Origin: JAWLCQ01 sp041687095
GTDB taxonomy: Bacteria; Planctomycetota; Phycisphaerae; SM23-33
DNA length: 64,000 nucleotides
Reading direction: 5' to 3'
Assembly (NCBI GenBank): GCA_041687095.1
Contig: JAWLCQ010000005.1
Coordinates: forward strand, 19,990 to 83,989
Position numbers and translations under genes: made by a program. The notes under the pieces are model-generated. The model was not told the origin of the DNA, ran no database searches, and saw only the letters and a program-made list of their open reading frames with translations. Position 1 is the first letter of the stretch; each line of letters starts with the position of its first letter. Positions 1 through 8,107 of this stretch are shown here, piece after piece.

Positions 1-571
1 TCTTGGTGGCGTTGAGCGACCCGCTGAACGCCCGGAACTCGACGGTCTCCCGCGTCCCGCTGGCGAGGCTGGTGAGGTTCAGTGCGTGGTAGCGATCACG
101 GTCCAGCCGCGGCTTGGCGTCCTTGTCGTTGCCATACTTCCGCACCCCGCCGCAGTAGATGCCCCGCTCGCGGCTCTTGGTGCCGGTGATCGCGTAGAGG
201 CCGCGTTCGCAGTAGGAGACGATGGTGACCAGGCGGGCGAGGGCGCTGGCGGGCAGGTCGCGGCCCCACCCGACATGGCAGTGGCAACCAGTGCTCGTAT
301 TTACTCGGAAGCCTTTCTCGCGGAGGATCCGAACCACCTCGGCGACCTCCGCCAGCCCCTCGGCCCCGCGGAGGATGGGGCTGACGATCTCGCAGGCGTA
401 CTCGCCCGCCCGCGTGCGGATCGACCCGTCCCGCTCCGCCTTCCAACCCGTCGGAAGGAATGGCACCTGGATTCCGCGGTGGTAACCCCCGATCTGAAGC
501 CCCTCGCGGAGGGCGCTTTCCGGCGCAGTCGATTCCAGTTCGATCCCATACGTAAGGTCTTTCGCGTCCAT
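1..571 (-). CDS. Amidoligase family protein (3' end beyond window)
   Basis: Putative ATP-grasp/glutamine-synthetase-fold amidoligase (Amidoligase_2 type), a family thought to form amide bonds on peptides or proteins. About 190 residues are visible. The family landmarks are in order: an early GIELE strand near residue 9, a histidine-rich HCHVGWG motif at 97-103, YHALNL at 161-166 and TVEFRAFSGSLN at 176-187. The ATG at 569-571 is preceded on the minus strand by an AAGGAG site. The gene lies beyond a hairpin terminator from the other early genes, so it is probably its own transcription unit, and it shares a 41-bp upstream element with the neighbouring operon. Its substrate cannot be told from sequence. 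The rest of the protein is off the left edge. Confidence 0.82.
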   Translation of the reverse strand, partial: MDAKDLTYGIELESTAPESALREGLQIGGYHRGIQVPFLPTGWKAERDGSIRTRAGEYACEIVSPILRGAEGLAEVAEVVRILREKGFRVNTSTGCHCHVGWGRDLPASALARLVTIVSYCERGLYAITGTKSRERGIYCGGVRKYGNDKDAKPRLDRDRYHALNLTSLASGTRETVEFRAFSGSLNATK

Positions 572-593
572 CGTTGGCTCCTTCTTTGTTGGT

Positions 594-634
594 CACATTG
601 AGCCACATCCATGCGAAAAGACCAAGGGCTAAAC
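594..634 (-). promoter_or_regulatory. 41-bp upstream element, copy B
   Basis: Read on the minus strand, this element ends in TGGCTCAATGTG and contains CCTTG and TTCGC at fixed spacing. The same arrangement recurs at 3101-3141 with 29 of 41 positions identical. Each copy lies 22-34 nt upstream of the first gene of a minus-strand operon, so a shared promoter or operator is the likeliest role. A short palindrome (TGCAT-AA-ATGCA, 636-647) adjoins it. Confidence 0.5.
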
Positions 635-751
635 ATGCATAAATGCAGCAATTACAAGGTGTTAGGATGGGTAGCCTGCGCGGGGGCCGACGGAGGCACT
701 CCGCACGGGAACGCAGCGCGGGGCGGGGGCGATCGGCGGGGGCCAAGAGAG

Positions 752-779
752 AACCCCGGTCCTGGCAGGGACCGGGGTT
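752..779 (-). terminator. Hairpin terminator of the early minus-strand operon
   Basis: An 11-bp perfect stem (AACCCCGGTCC paired with its complement) with a 6-nt loop lies just past the stop codon of the gene ending at 806. On the minus strand it is followed by a short pyrimidine run rather than a strong T tract. It separates the amidoligase gene from the operon above it. Confidence 0.6.
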
Positions 780-805
780 GGAGGGGGCGGGGATGGGGCG
801 TGGGG

Positions 806-1411
806 TCAGTGCGGCAGGACGACCTCGAAGCGGCCGCGGTGGACCTTGCGGAAGCGACTGGCGTCGCCCTTGACGTTGATCTCGCGCAGGATGGCGGAGT
901 AGAGGGTGTTCGCGGGCGTCTTGCCGCCGGTTTGCCAGAGGCCCTGGGCGAGCATCCGCTCCATCATCTGCTTGGTGCCCAGGGGCTCGCCCGCCTCGAC
1001 GAGGACCTGGACCGCGGCGTCGAGCCCGCTGGCCCGCTTCCTCCGCTCGGCCCCGGCGGCTTCGACGGCCTCGGTGACCGCGTCGGGTTCGCCGCCCGTC
1101 GCGGCACGTTCGCCCGTGTCGGCCTCCGCGGGTGTCTGGGGGGCGTCGTCCGCTTCGGCCGGGGCGGCCGTCTCGGCGGCAAGCTCCGCCTCGTGCTGGG
1201 CCATCGTCACGATCCGCCTGCGGCTCGCGGGCCGCGGGGTGGCGACCTCCCGCAGGCGCTGGGGACTCTTGATGCGGACGGTCTTGCCGGTGGCGAGGTT
1301 CAGTCCGTCCCAGCCCCCGCGGGGGTTCTCGGTGGTGATCTTCACGTCCACGAGCGTCCCGGACACCTTCACGCGGTAGGTCTCGTTCACTTTGACTTCG
1401 CTCTTCTTCAC
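806..1411 (-). CDS. HARE-HTH domain protein
   Basis: 201-residue protein. Residues 1-60 form a compact basic beta-rich part; 70-125 are an Ala/Glu-rich linker; 128-201 are a HARE-HTH winged-helix domain (LDAAVQVL..., KQMMERM, HRGRFEV). HARE-HTH domains occur in RNA polymerase delta, ASXL and restriction-associated proteins and are linked to DNA-modification recognition or transcription control. Here it is the last gene of the five-to-six gene minus-strand early operon of the prophage, directly before a hairpin terminator. A phage regulator or chromatin-sensing role is inferred, not shown. A related wHTH protein is encoded at 36080-36547. Confidence 0.75.
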   Translation of the reverse strand: MKKSEVKVNETYRVKVSGTLVDVKITTENPRGGWDGLNLATGKTVRIKSPQRLREVATPRPASRRRIVTMAQHEAELAAETAAPAEADDAPQTPAEADTGERAATGGEPDAVTEAVEAAGAERRKRASGLDAAVQVLVEAGEPLGTKQMMERMLAQGLWQTGGKTPANTLYSAILREINVKGDASRFRKVHRGRFEVVLPH

Positions 1412-1435
1412 GGTCGTTCTCCTTCGGTTGTGGGG

Positions 1436-1651
1436 TTAGCGGCCTTGCACGATGGTCACGTAGAACTGCGATCCGTCCTTCAGGTGCAGCACGAGTCCGG
1501 CGTCGCGGGTCAGCACCTGCGCTTCGGCGAAGGTGCGGATGCGGTCGAGGGCCTCGGCGTTCTCCGTCGCGTCGGCGTCCTCGTCGTCCAGCGCCGCGAC
1601 GGCGGCGTTGAGGGTGTCGGCGATCAGCGTCTCGATGTCGTGGTCGTCCAC
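1436..1651 (-). CDS. Small acidic protein of unknown function
   Basis: 71 residues, unrecognised. The N-terminal two thirds are acidic and alpha-helical (runs of Asp/Glu/Ala) and the end is a beta-rich HLKDGSQFYVTIVQG segment. It has an AAGGAGA-like site before its ATG and sits 25 bp from the HARE-HTH gene, so it is part of the early operon. Coding use matches its neighbours. Confidence 0.6.
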   Translation of the reverse strand: MDDHDIETLIADTLNAAVAALDDEDADATENAEALDRIRTFAEAQVLTRDAGLVLHLKDGSQFYVTIVQGR

Positions 1652-1687
1652 GGTTGGTCTCCTTGCCCACGGGGGGCGGTTGGTGAG

Positions 1688-2041
1688 TTACGGTGCGTAG
1701 GCGTGGCCGCAGACGCAGCAGACCATCACGATCTCGTCCTCCCAGGCGAACTCGTCTTCGCGGCGGTTGCCGCAGACCGGGCAGGCCTGCTCCCGGGGCA
1801 CGATGCCCTCGCCGCCCAGTGCGGCATCCAGGGCATCGACGGCCGCGGCGTCGGCGCGGCGGGCGGCGTCGCGGGCAAGCCCCGCCGCCTTCGCCTCCGC
1901 GTCGGTCACCGGGTCGATTGCGTCCGCCGCCTCCAGGGCCCCCAGCGTGTCGGCGATCGTTCGAAGCGCCGCTTCCAGCGAGGCGCGGGCTTCGGTGAGG
2001 ATCTCGCGGGCGAGGCGCTGGTTCGTTGCGTGGTCGTTCAT
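1688..2041 (-). CDS. Zinc-ribbon protein, early operon
   Basis: 117 residues. Residues 1-80 are a long Ala/Glu/Asp-rich helix, probably coiled coil. The C-terminus carries two CxxC knuckles (CPVCGN at about 88 and CCVCGH at about 109) that would bind one zinc ion. Helix plus zinc ribbon is common in small phage regulators and nucleic-acid-binding proteins, but no family was recognised. It is co-directional and closely spaced with the neighbouring early genes. Confidence 0.62.
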   Translation of the reverse strand: MNDHATNQRLAREILTEARASLEAALRTIADTLGALEAADAIDPVTDAEAKAAGLARDAARRADAAAVDALDAALGGEGIVPREQACPVCGNRREDEFAWEDEIVMVCCVCGHAYAP

Positions 2042-2053
2042 GGTGCTCTCCCT

Positions 2054-2326
2054 TCAGTCCGCGAAGCGCTGCAGCTCGCGGAGGTACTCGTTGATCTCGG
2101 AGTTCGTCCCGCGCCCGCCGTCGAGGTGCTCCTGGAGGCGCTGGGCCATCGCCCAGAGTTCGCCCTCGCTATCGGCCGCCGCGGTGTGCGTCTGCTCGCC
2201 CCCGGGCAGGACGATGGTCACCTCGATGGTCTCGCTTCCGAGCCGACGCCCGATGCGGGCGAAGGCCCTCGGCATGCCGCCGTCTCGGGTGGGTTCGCCG
2301 GCCAGTTCGAGGCTCGTGACGCGCAT
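2054..2326 (-). CDS. Small conserved-looking early protein
   Basis: 90 residues, function unknown. It begins MRVTSLELAGEP and has a beta-rich first half ending in a TIVLPGGEQTH segment, then an alpha-helical C-terminus. A GGAG-type site lies before the ATG. It is separated by 12 and 24 bp from its neighbours, so it is translated as part of the same operon. Confidence 0.55.
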   Translation of the reverse strand: MRVTSLELAGEPTRDGGMPRAFARIGRRLGSETIEVTIVLPGGEQTHTAAADSEGELWAMAQRLQEHLDGGRGTNSEINEYLRELQRFAD

Positions 2327-2350
2327 GGTGCTCTCCTGCTCCTGGGGGGG

Positions 2351-2824
2351 TTACCGGGCGGGGATGTGCTCGATCTCGTAGATCATCTCGCCGCAGAGGT
2401 TCCGCAGCTCGCAGAACGCCTCGCCCCTCGCGTCCTCGCAGGCGTTGGCAACCGGCGAGGTCGAGCGGGCCCGCCCGACGAACCGCTCGCACAGTTGCCC
2501 CGTCAGGTACTCCCGCCGGGAGCGAACCATCGTCAGCAGGTTCTCGCTGCTGGGGCTCTCCCGCTCGACCCACTGGGCGAGGGCGTGCATCTCGGCGTGG
2601 ATGTGCTGGGCCTTGACGACTCCCTCGGTGTGCCATTCGAGGGTGACGGCGGGGTTGGTGGCGAACTTCTCCTGGAACTCCGTGACCGCCTTGCGGTAGG
2701 CGCCCTCGCGGCGGCGGGCGAGTTCGCGGATGTACGAGCGGGCGATCTCGTCGTGGGCGGGGTTCGCAGCGGGCGTCGGGTCTGTCGTGGGCGTCGTGTT
2801 GGTTGCGTTCGTGGCGTCGTTCAT
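2351..2824 (-). CDS. Hypothetical helical early phage protein
   Basis: 157 residues, mostly helical, with a Thr/Ala/Asn-rich N-terminal tail of about 27 residues. No domain was recognised. Charged heptad-like stretches around 28-110 suggest a coiled coil or helical bundle. An AAGGAGAACGAC site precedes the start. It is the second gene of the minus-strand early operon. Confidence 0.55.
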   Translation of the reverse strand: MNDATNATNTTPTTDPTPAANPAHDEIARSYIRELARRREGAYRKAVTEFQEKFATNPAVTLEWHTEGVVKAQHIHAEMHALAQWVERESPSSENLLTMVRSRREYLTGQLCERFVGRARSTSPVANACEDARGEAFCELRNLCGEMIYEIEHIPAR

Positions 2825-2848
2825 GTCGTTCTCCTTGCGGTATGGGGG

Positions 2849-3067
2849 TCAGTCCTCGATCTCGGTGACGTTCATGTACCGGTCGCTGGCGAGGTCGATC
2901 AGCAGCCCCTTGTCGGGGCTGATGGCGATGGTCTGCATCGCCGTCTTGAGGGCGTAGCTCTGGCGGCCTTCGAGGTTCAGGTACGCCCGGACGATCCGGC
3001 AGTTCTGCCCGAGGTAGGTGTTCTTCTTCGGGTCCGCGTAGGCGTTGCTCTTCGTGGTGTTCTTCAT
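2849..3067 (-). CDS. Small protein, first gene of early minus operon
   Basis: 72 residues (MKNTTKSNAYADP...). The ATG at 3067 is chosen over one 20 codons upstream because AAAGGAAC lies just before it and the 41-bp promoter-like element would otherwise fall inside the gene. Residues 20-45 (GQNCRIVRAYLNLEGRQ) look like a beta hairpin. No family was recognised. As first gene it is closest to the divergent early/late switch region at 3068-3181. Confidence 0.6.
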   Translation of the reverse strand: MKNTTKSNAYADPKKNTYLGQNCRIVRAYLNLEGRQSYALKTAMQTIAISPDKGLLIDLASDRYMNVTEIED

Positions 3068-3100
3068 GGTTCTGTTCCTTTGGGTTCGCATGTTGATATG

Positions 3101-3141
3101 CACATTGAGCCATGGCTTCGCGAACACAGCAAGGCATTAAC
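3101..3141 (-). promoter_or_regulatory. 41-bp upstream element, copy A
   Basis: Second copy of the element at 594-634. The terminal 12 bp TGGCTCAATGTG are identical, and the CCTTG and TTCGC blocks keep the same spacing. It lies in the 114-bp divergent region between the minus-strand early operon and the plus-strand late operon, where a phage promoter or repressor site is expected. Confidence 0.5.
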
Positions 3142-3181
3142 CCCTGTTTCTTAAACCATTTATAGATTGCCGCAGGTGACC

Positions 3182-3403
3182 ATGACGCAAAGAGATATCG
3201 CCCCAGAGTCCCTCCGCATCACGGCGGTGTCCGTCCCGGACGCCGCCCGAATCCTCGCCTCCGCCTACGGAAGGCGCGTGACGGAGGAGCAGGTCCGCCG
3301 GATCGTCGAAGAGGGCGACCTCCTCCGCGCGGACGGGACGTTCAGCCTCATCGAGTACGTGGCCTACCTGGCCCAGGAGGTGACCAGTGGCCACTCGGAT
3401 TGA
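3182..3403 (+). CDS. Small terminase-like DNA-binding protein
   Basis: 73 residues from the ATG at 3182; an in-frame ATG at 3167 is the alternative. The core (VPDAARIL..., EEQVRRIVEEG, LIEYVAYLAQ) has a helix-turn-helix look. It aligns with the first 60 residues of the large terminase that follows, which has the pattern L.RLV...G..LSE.QLRRH...AG...VDLFRYAAWL. Its stop overlaps the terminase start by 17 bp. A small-terminase or DNA-recognition role is inferred from that pairing. Confidence 0.62.
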   Translation: MTQRDIAPESLRITAVSVPDAARILASAYGRRVTEEQVRRIVEEGDLLRADGTFSLIEYVAYLAQEVTSGHSD

Positions 3404-5651
3404 CCCCCGCAAGCTCCGCCCCGCCGACCTGCTCCGCCTGGTCAACGCGGTGGGCCGCGGCAGCGTCCTGTCGGAGTTCCAGCTTCGCCGCCATCGCAAC
3501 GCCGCCGGCTACACCATCGGCGATACCCGCACGGTGGACCTGTTCCGCTACGCCGCATGGCTGACGCTGGAGCACGACCGCCCGCGCTCCGAGCCCCTCA
3601 CCTACGAGCAGGCGAAGGCCCGCCAGGCGGAACGCAACGCCGACGCCGTCCGCGCCGCCCAGGACATCGGCGAGCTCCCCCCCGTCGCCGACCCCGACCG
3701 CAAGGCCGAGGGGGAGGCATCCTTCCGCACCTTCTGTCAAACGTACTTCTCCGAGATCTTCTACTTCGACTGGTCCCCCGACCACCTGCGGGTCATCGAC
3801 AAGATCGAGAAGGCGGTGCGGACCGGGGGCCTGTTCGCCATGGCCATGCCGCGTGGATCAGGCAAGACGGTCCTGTGCCAGACGGCCGTGGTGTGGTCGG
3901 CGCTGATCGGGGCGTCGCCCTTCGTCTGCCTCATCGCCGCCAGCGCCGAACGGGCCCGGGACCTGCTGGAGAACATCAAGGTCTGGCTGGAGACCAACCC
4001 GCTCCTCCATGCCGACTTCCCCGAGGTGACCCACCCCATCCGCTGTCTGGAGCGGATCACCAACCGCCAGAAGGGACAGAAGTACCGGGGCGAGCCCACG
4101 CGGATCGACTGGGCGTCCGACCGCATCGTCCTGCCCACCATCGAAGGGTCCAAGGCAAGCGGGATCGTCATCTCCTCCAGCGGCATGAAGGGCTCGGACA
4201 TCCGCGGACAGAACTACGCGCGGGCCGACGGGCAGGTCGTGCGCCCGGGGCTGGTGCTGGTGGACGATCCGCAGACGACGGAGTCGGCGTGGTCGCCGTC
4301 GCAGTCCCAGCGGCGCGAGGCGATTCTGGCGGGCGACGTGCTGGGCATGGCGGGACCGGGGCGGAAGATCGCGGGGCTCATGGCGTGCACGGTGATCCGC
4401 CCGGGCGACATGGCCGACAACATCCTCGACCGCGAGAAGCACCCCGAGTGGCAAGGCGAGCGGACGAAGATGGTCTACGCCTTCCCCGCCAATGAAAAGC
4501 TCTGGGCCCAGTACGCCGAGATGCGGGCGGACTCGCTCCGCAACGACGGCGACGGGCGGGAGGCGACGGAGTTCTACCGCGCCAACCGCGAGGCGATGGA
4601 CGCCGGGGCGCACGTCGCGTGGCCCCAGCGGTTCAACTCCGATGAGCTGTCCGCCATCCAGCACGCGATGAACCTCCGCCTGCGGGACGAGTCGGCGTTC
4701 TTCGCCGAGTACCAGAACGAGCCCATCGTCGAGACGATCGGCGAGGAGATGCTCACCGCCGAGCAGATCGCGGCCAAGGTCAACGGCTACCGGGCGGGCG
4801 AGATCCCCCTGGGGGCGAGCCACCTGACGATGTTCATCGACGTGCAGCATAAGGCGCTCTTCTGGGTGCTCTGCGCGTGGGAGGAAGGGTTCACGGGCTA
4901 CATCGTGGACTACGGCACGTGGCCCGAGCAGCGGCAGGCGTACTTCACGCTGCGGGACCTCCGCGCGACGATCGCGCGGGCCGTCCCGGGGGCGGGGCTG
5001 GAGGGGCAGATCTACGGGGCCCTGGAGAAGCTGTGCACCGAGCGGCTCTCGCGGGCGTACCGGCGGGAGGACGGGGCCGAGATGCGGATCGACCGCTGCC
5101 TCATCGACGCCAACTGGGGACAGAGCACGGACGTGGTGTACCAGTTCTGCCGCCAGAGCGCCTTCGCCGGGATCCTCCTGCCCAGCCACGGCAAGTACGT
5201 CGGGGCGTCGAGCGTTCCCTTCAGCGAGTACAAGCGCAAGAGAGGCGACCGCGTGGGGCTGCACTGGCGGATCCCCAACACCGTGGGCAAGCGCCAGGTG
5301 CGGCACGTGCTGATCGATGCCAACTACTGGAAGACCTTCGTCCACGCGCGATTGGCCGTGGCGATGGGCGACCCCGGCTGCCTGTCGCTCGGGGGCCGCG
5401 ACGAGAAGGCCCACCGCATGCTGGCCGAGCACCTCACCAGCGAGTACCGCATCAAGTCCGCCGCCCAGGGCCGCACGGTCGACGAGTGGAAGCTCCGCGC
5501 CGCCCGGCCGGACAACCACTGGTTCGACTGCCTCGTCGGCTGCGCGGTGGCGGCGTCCGTTCAAGGCGCCACGCTCGCCGGCATCGGATTCGAGCGATCC
5601 GCCCCCCGCCAGCGGGTGCGCCTGTCGGAGATTCAGAGAGGGAGACGATGA
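3387..5651 (+). CDS. terL: Phage terminase large subunit
   Basis: 754-residue packaging motor that pumps DNA into proheads and cuts the concatemer. Residues 1-60 are an HTH-like extension. The ATPase follows, with Walker A MPRGSGKT at about 154-161 and Walker B LVLVDDP near 289-295. The nuclease domain starts around 480 (MFIDVQHKALFW, metal-binding Asp). Length and layout match the GpA-like large terminase group found in many planctomycete prophages. The stop overlaps the next start as ATGA. It is the first large gene of the plus-strand late operon. Confidence 0.93.
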   Translation: MATRIDPRKLRPADLLRLVNAVGRGSVLSEFQLRRHRNAAGYTIGDTRTVDLFRYAAWLTLEHDRPRSEPLTYEQAKARQAERNADAVRAAQDIGELPPVADPDRKAEGEASFRTFCQTYFSEIFYFDWSPDHLRVIDKIEKAVRTGGLFAMAMPRGSGKTVLCQTAVVWSALIGASPFVCLIAASAERARDLLENIKVWLETNPLLHADFPEVTHPIRCLERITNRQKGQKYRGEPTRIDWASDRIVLPTIEGSKASGIVISSSGMKGSDIRGQNYARADGQVVRPGLVLVDDPQTTESAWSPSQSQRREAILAGDVLGMAGPGRKIAGLMACTVIRPGDMADNILDREKHPEWQGERTKMVYAFPANEKLWAQYAEMRADSLRNDGDGREATEFYRANREAMDAGAHVAWPQRFNSDELSAIQHAMNLRLRDESAFFAEYQNEPIVETIGEEMLTAEQIAAKVNGYRAGEIPLGASHLTMFIDVQHKALFWVLCAWEEGFTGYIVDYGTWPEQRQAYFTLRDLRATIARAVPGAGLEGQIYGALEKLCTERLSRAYRREDGAEMRIDRCLIDANWGQSTDVVYQFCRQSAFAGILLPSHGKYVGASSVPFSEYKRKRGDRVGLHWRIPNTVGKRQVRHVLIDANYWKTFVHARLAVAMGDPGCLSLGGRDEKAHRMLAEHLTSEYRIKSAAQGRTVDEWKLRAARPDNHWFDCLVGCAVAASVQGATLAGIGFERSAPRQRVRLSEIQRGRR

Positions 5652-5809
5652 CATCGACCATGCGAAGTACCGGTCTGACCTGCCCCAAGTGCGGATGCCG
5701 CGACCTCCGCGCGTACTACACCCGCGCGAAGGCCGATCACATCCTCCGCAAGCGCATCTGCCGCCAGTGCGGCCACGAGATCATCACCCGCGAGCGCGTC
5801 GGAGGCTGA
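5648..5809 (+). CDS. NrdR/Ogr-like small zinc-ribbon protein
   Basis: 53 residues, too short for many gene finders. It has two zinc knuckles, CPKCGC at about 12-17 and CRQCG near 38-42, separated by a basic helix, as in the zinc ribbon of NrdR or phage Ogr/Delta activators. Its ATG overlaps the terminase TGA, so translation is coupled. A role as late-gene activator or DNA-binding cofactor is inferred only from the fold and its place before the structural genes. Confidence 0.75.
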   Translation: MTSTMRSTGLTCPKCGCRDLRAYYTRAKADHILRKRICRQCGHEIITRERVGG

Positions 5810-5811
5810 TA

Positions 5812-5827
5812 GTTCCAGTACTGGAAC
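5812..5827. promoter_or_regulatory. 16-bp perfect palindrome
   Basis: GTTCCAGTACTGGAAC is perfectly self-complementary and lies in the 117-bp gap between the zinc-ribbon gene and the connector/portal genes. This is a likely dimeric-regulator operator for the structural part of the late operon. No clear sigma-70 promoter was identified next to it. Confidence 0.5.
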
Positions 5828-5926
5828 GATCTGGATACCCCCCGGATTTGGACCAGTGAAAAAGGGCCCTCTGCGGCAAATAACCCTATAGAGGCGGCGA
5901 GGTGCCGACTCACAGGAGCCGCAGAC

Positions 5927-6130
5927 GTGAGCGACACCGACAAGCTCGACACCGCCATCCAGGACAACGCCGCCGGGCCCAAGAGCGCCAGCAGCGATGG
6001 GGTCTCCATCGAGCAGCACTCGATCGCCGACCAGGTCGCGGCGGACAAGTACCTCGAATCGAAGAAGGCCTCCCGGGTTCGGGGACTGGGGATCAAGCTG
6101 GCGAAGATCAGTCCGGGAGGGACCGTTTGA
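5927..6130 (+). CDS. Small head protein upstream of portal (gpW-position)
   Basis: 67 residues, starting at GTG after an AGGAG-type site. It has a disordered Ser/Asp-rich start and a helical DQVAADKYLESKK segment. It occupies the position of lambda gpW, just before the portal, and its TGA overlaps the portal ATG. Head-tail joining or portal partner is the positional inference; sequence alone does not prove it. Confidence 0.6.
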   Translation: MSDTDKLDTAIQDNAAGPKSASSDGVSIEQHSIADQVAADKYLESKKASRVRGLGIKLAKISPGGTV

Positions 6131-7653
6131 TGTGGCCGTTCCGCCGCGATAGGAAGGCCCCGCGGTCCCTCCCGCCTTCGCCCGCGGGGCGCATCGCCCG
6201 CGTGCTGCTGGCGTCCGAGCCCCAGGGGCGAAGCGGGATGGTGCAGGCGCGGTACGATGCGGCGCAGACCACCGCGGATAACGTCCGCCACTGGGCGATG
6301 GCCGATTCGCTGTCGGCCGACGGGGCGGCCTCCGCCGACGTGCGACGTCGGCTCCGCGAGCGGGCACGGTACGAGGCCGCCAACAACTCCTACGCCAAGG
6401 GCATCGTCCTCACCCTCGCCAACGACTGCATCGGCACCGGGCCCCGGCTTCAGCTCCTCTCGGACGACGAGGAGCTCAATCACCGCGTCGAGATTACCTT
6501 CGCCGCCTGGTCTCGCGCCGTGGACCTCGCCGGCAAACTCCGCACCATGCGGATGGCGAAGTCCACCGACGGCGAGGCCTTCGCCGTCCTCACCGCCAAC
6601 CCCCTCATCGACTCGCCCGTCATGCTCGACCTCCAACTCATCGAGGCCGACCGCGTCGCGACGCCCCTGGGGGCGATGCCCACCGCCAGCGACGGCATCG
6701 ACGGGATCGTCCTCGACGCCTGGGGCAACCCGAGCACGTACTCCATCCTCCGCCAGCACCCCGGCGACTCGCTCGCCTGGGGCGAGCCGGCCGCGTGGGT
6801 GGACGCCGAGGCCGTCGTCCACTGGTTCCGCGCGGACCGGCCCGGCCAGCACCGGGGCATCCCGGAGATCACGCCCGCGCTTCCGCTCTTTGCCCAGCTT
6901 CGCCGCTACACGCTGGCGGTGATCGCGGCGGCCGAGACGGCGGCGGATTTCGCGGCGGTGCTCTTCACCGATTCGCCCGCCAACGGCGAGGCGCAGGCCC
7001 TGGAGCCCATGGACGTCGTCGCCCTGGAGAAGCGGATGGCGACGGTCCTGCCGGACGGATGGCGGCTGGGGCAGGTCGAGGCCCAGCAGCCGACGACCAC
7101 CTACGCCGAGTTCAAGCGCGAGATCCTCAACGAGATCGCCCGCTGCCTGAACCTGCCGTACAACATCGCCGCCTGCAACTCCTCGGGATACAACTACGCC
7201 TCCGGGCGACTCGACCACCAGACCTACTACAAGTCCATCCGCGTCGAGCAGAACCATCTCGCCGAGGCGGTGCTCGACCGGATCCTTTCGGCGTGGCTGA
7301 GGGAGGCGGAGCTTCTGACGGAGTTCGCCCCGCTGCGATCGCTGGCGCAGTTGCCCCACACCTGGTTCTTCGACGGCACCGAGCACGTCGATCCGGCCAA
7401 GGAGGCCAACGCCCAGGCCACCCGCCTGGCCAGTCACACCACCACCCTCGCCGCCGAGTTCGCCCGCGCGGGCAAGGACTGGGAGGTCGAGCTTCGCCAG
7501 CGGGCGAAGGAGAAGCAGTTGATGCGGGAACTGGGCCTCCTTGCGGAGAGCGAAGTCGAACCGGCGGAGGAGCCCCAGCCCGCGGAGGCCCAGGACGAGG
7601 ACGACGAGATCGAGGAGAGCGACACCGATGTCGAACAGCAGCCGACTGCCTGA
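6130..7653 (+). CDS. Phage portal protein, lambda family
   Basis: 507 residues, portal of the lambda gpB type: the dodecameric ring through which DNA enters and leaves the head. Recognisable blocks are RARYEAANNSYAKGIV near 78-93, the long middle region with DLQLIEADRV, and the C-terminal clip/crown with CNSSGYNYASGRLDHQTYYKSI at about 345-365, typical of the family. The start at 6130 overlaps the upstream TGA. The last 40 residues are acidic and low complexity. Confidence 0.92.
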   Translation: MWPFRRDRKAPRSLPPSPAGRIARVLLASEPQGRSGMVQARYDAAQTTADNVRHWAMADSLSADGAASADVRRRLRERARYEAANNSYAKGIVLTLANDCIGTGPRLQLLSDDEELNHRVEITFAAWSRAVDLAGKLRTMRMAKSTDGEAFAVLTANPLIDSPVMLDLQLIEADRVATPLGAMPTASDGIDGIVLDAWGNPSTYSILRQHPGDSLAWGEPAAWVDAEAVVHWFRADRPGQHRGIPEITPALPLFAQLRRYTLAVIAAAETAADFAAVLFTDSPANGEAQALEPMDVVALEKRMATVLPDGWRLGQVEAQQPTTTYAEFKREILNEIARCLNLPYNIAACNSSGYNYASGRLDHQTYYKSIRVEQNHLAEAVLDRILSAWLREAELLTEFAPLRSLAQLPHTWFFDGTEHVDPAKEANAQATRLASHTTTLAAEFARAGKDWEVELRQRAKEKQLMRELGLLAESEVEPAEEPQPAEAQDEDDEIEESDTDVEQQPTA

Positions 7654-7732
7654 CTACGCGCCGCGGCTCGCCTCCCGGATCATCCGCCTGGCGATGTCCT
7701 GTGCCCGAGTTGCCAAGACACTGCGGATCGTT

Positions 7733-8107
7733 TCAAGCGGGTCCATCGCCGGGTTCATCCTCGCCCGCATCATCGGGCCAGCCTTCCGCATCAGGTCGCA
7801 TGTAGCCTTCGACCCACTCCTCGGCCGACCCGAACAGCTCCACGTAGGGCCACTTCGGAGTCGTCTCCTTCTGCCAGGTGAGATGAACGAAGGCCAACTG
7901 CGGAGGGTCGCTGTAAACGAGGAACAGGAAGTCGTCGTATCCGTACTTCCGCCCAAGGGTCGTCACCTGCAGTCCCTGCAGCGGATGGCCTGGTGCCAGT
8001 TCCCGATACAGCTCCTCCTCGAACTGCGACCGGTCCGGAACCGCCAGGGGACGCCATCGGCCCAGCCACTCGAAGTCGAGCAGAGATTCAGGAGTCGCAT
8101 TCGCCAT
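7733..8107 (-). CDS. Minus-strand moron-like protein with HLTW motif
   Basis: 124 residues, MANATPESL... Conserved-looking blocks are LYRELAPGHPLQG near 33-45, a YGYDDFLF patch, and VHLTWQKE followed by WPYVELFGSAEEWV. It resembles a widespread uncharacterised bacterial family with a GHPL...HLTW...W pattern, which I know only as hypothetical. It is transcribed against the late operon, between portal and capsid. Its ATG overlaps the capsid gene's ATG by two bases on opposite strands. No good ribosome site is visible. It is probably a cargo gene picked up by the phage. Confidence 0.68.
   Translation of the reverse strand: MANATPESLLDFEWLGRWRPLAVPDRSQFEEELYRELAPGHPLQGLQVTTLGRKYGYDDFLFLVYSDPPQLAFVHLTWQKETTPKWPYVELFGSAEEWVEGYMRPDAEGWPDDAGEDEPGDGPA

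Noticed and set aside
611..3154. 847-codon plus-strand open frame
   Set aside because: It is the antisense shadow of the six small minus-strand genes, which have ribosome sites and sensible domains; the plus translation is Gly/Arg/Val-rich nonsense.
3857..5654. Minus-strand 598-codon frame across the terminase
   Set aside because: Antisense to the clear terminase domains; no ribosome site and no domain.
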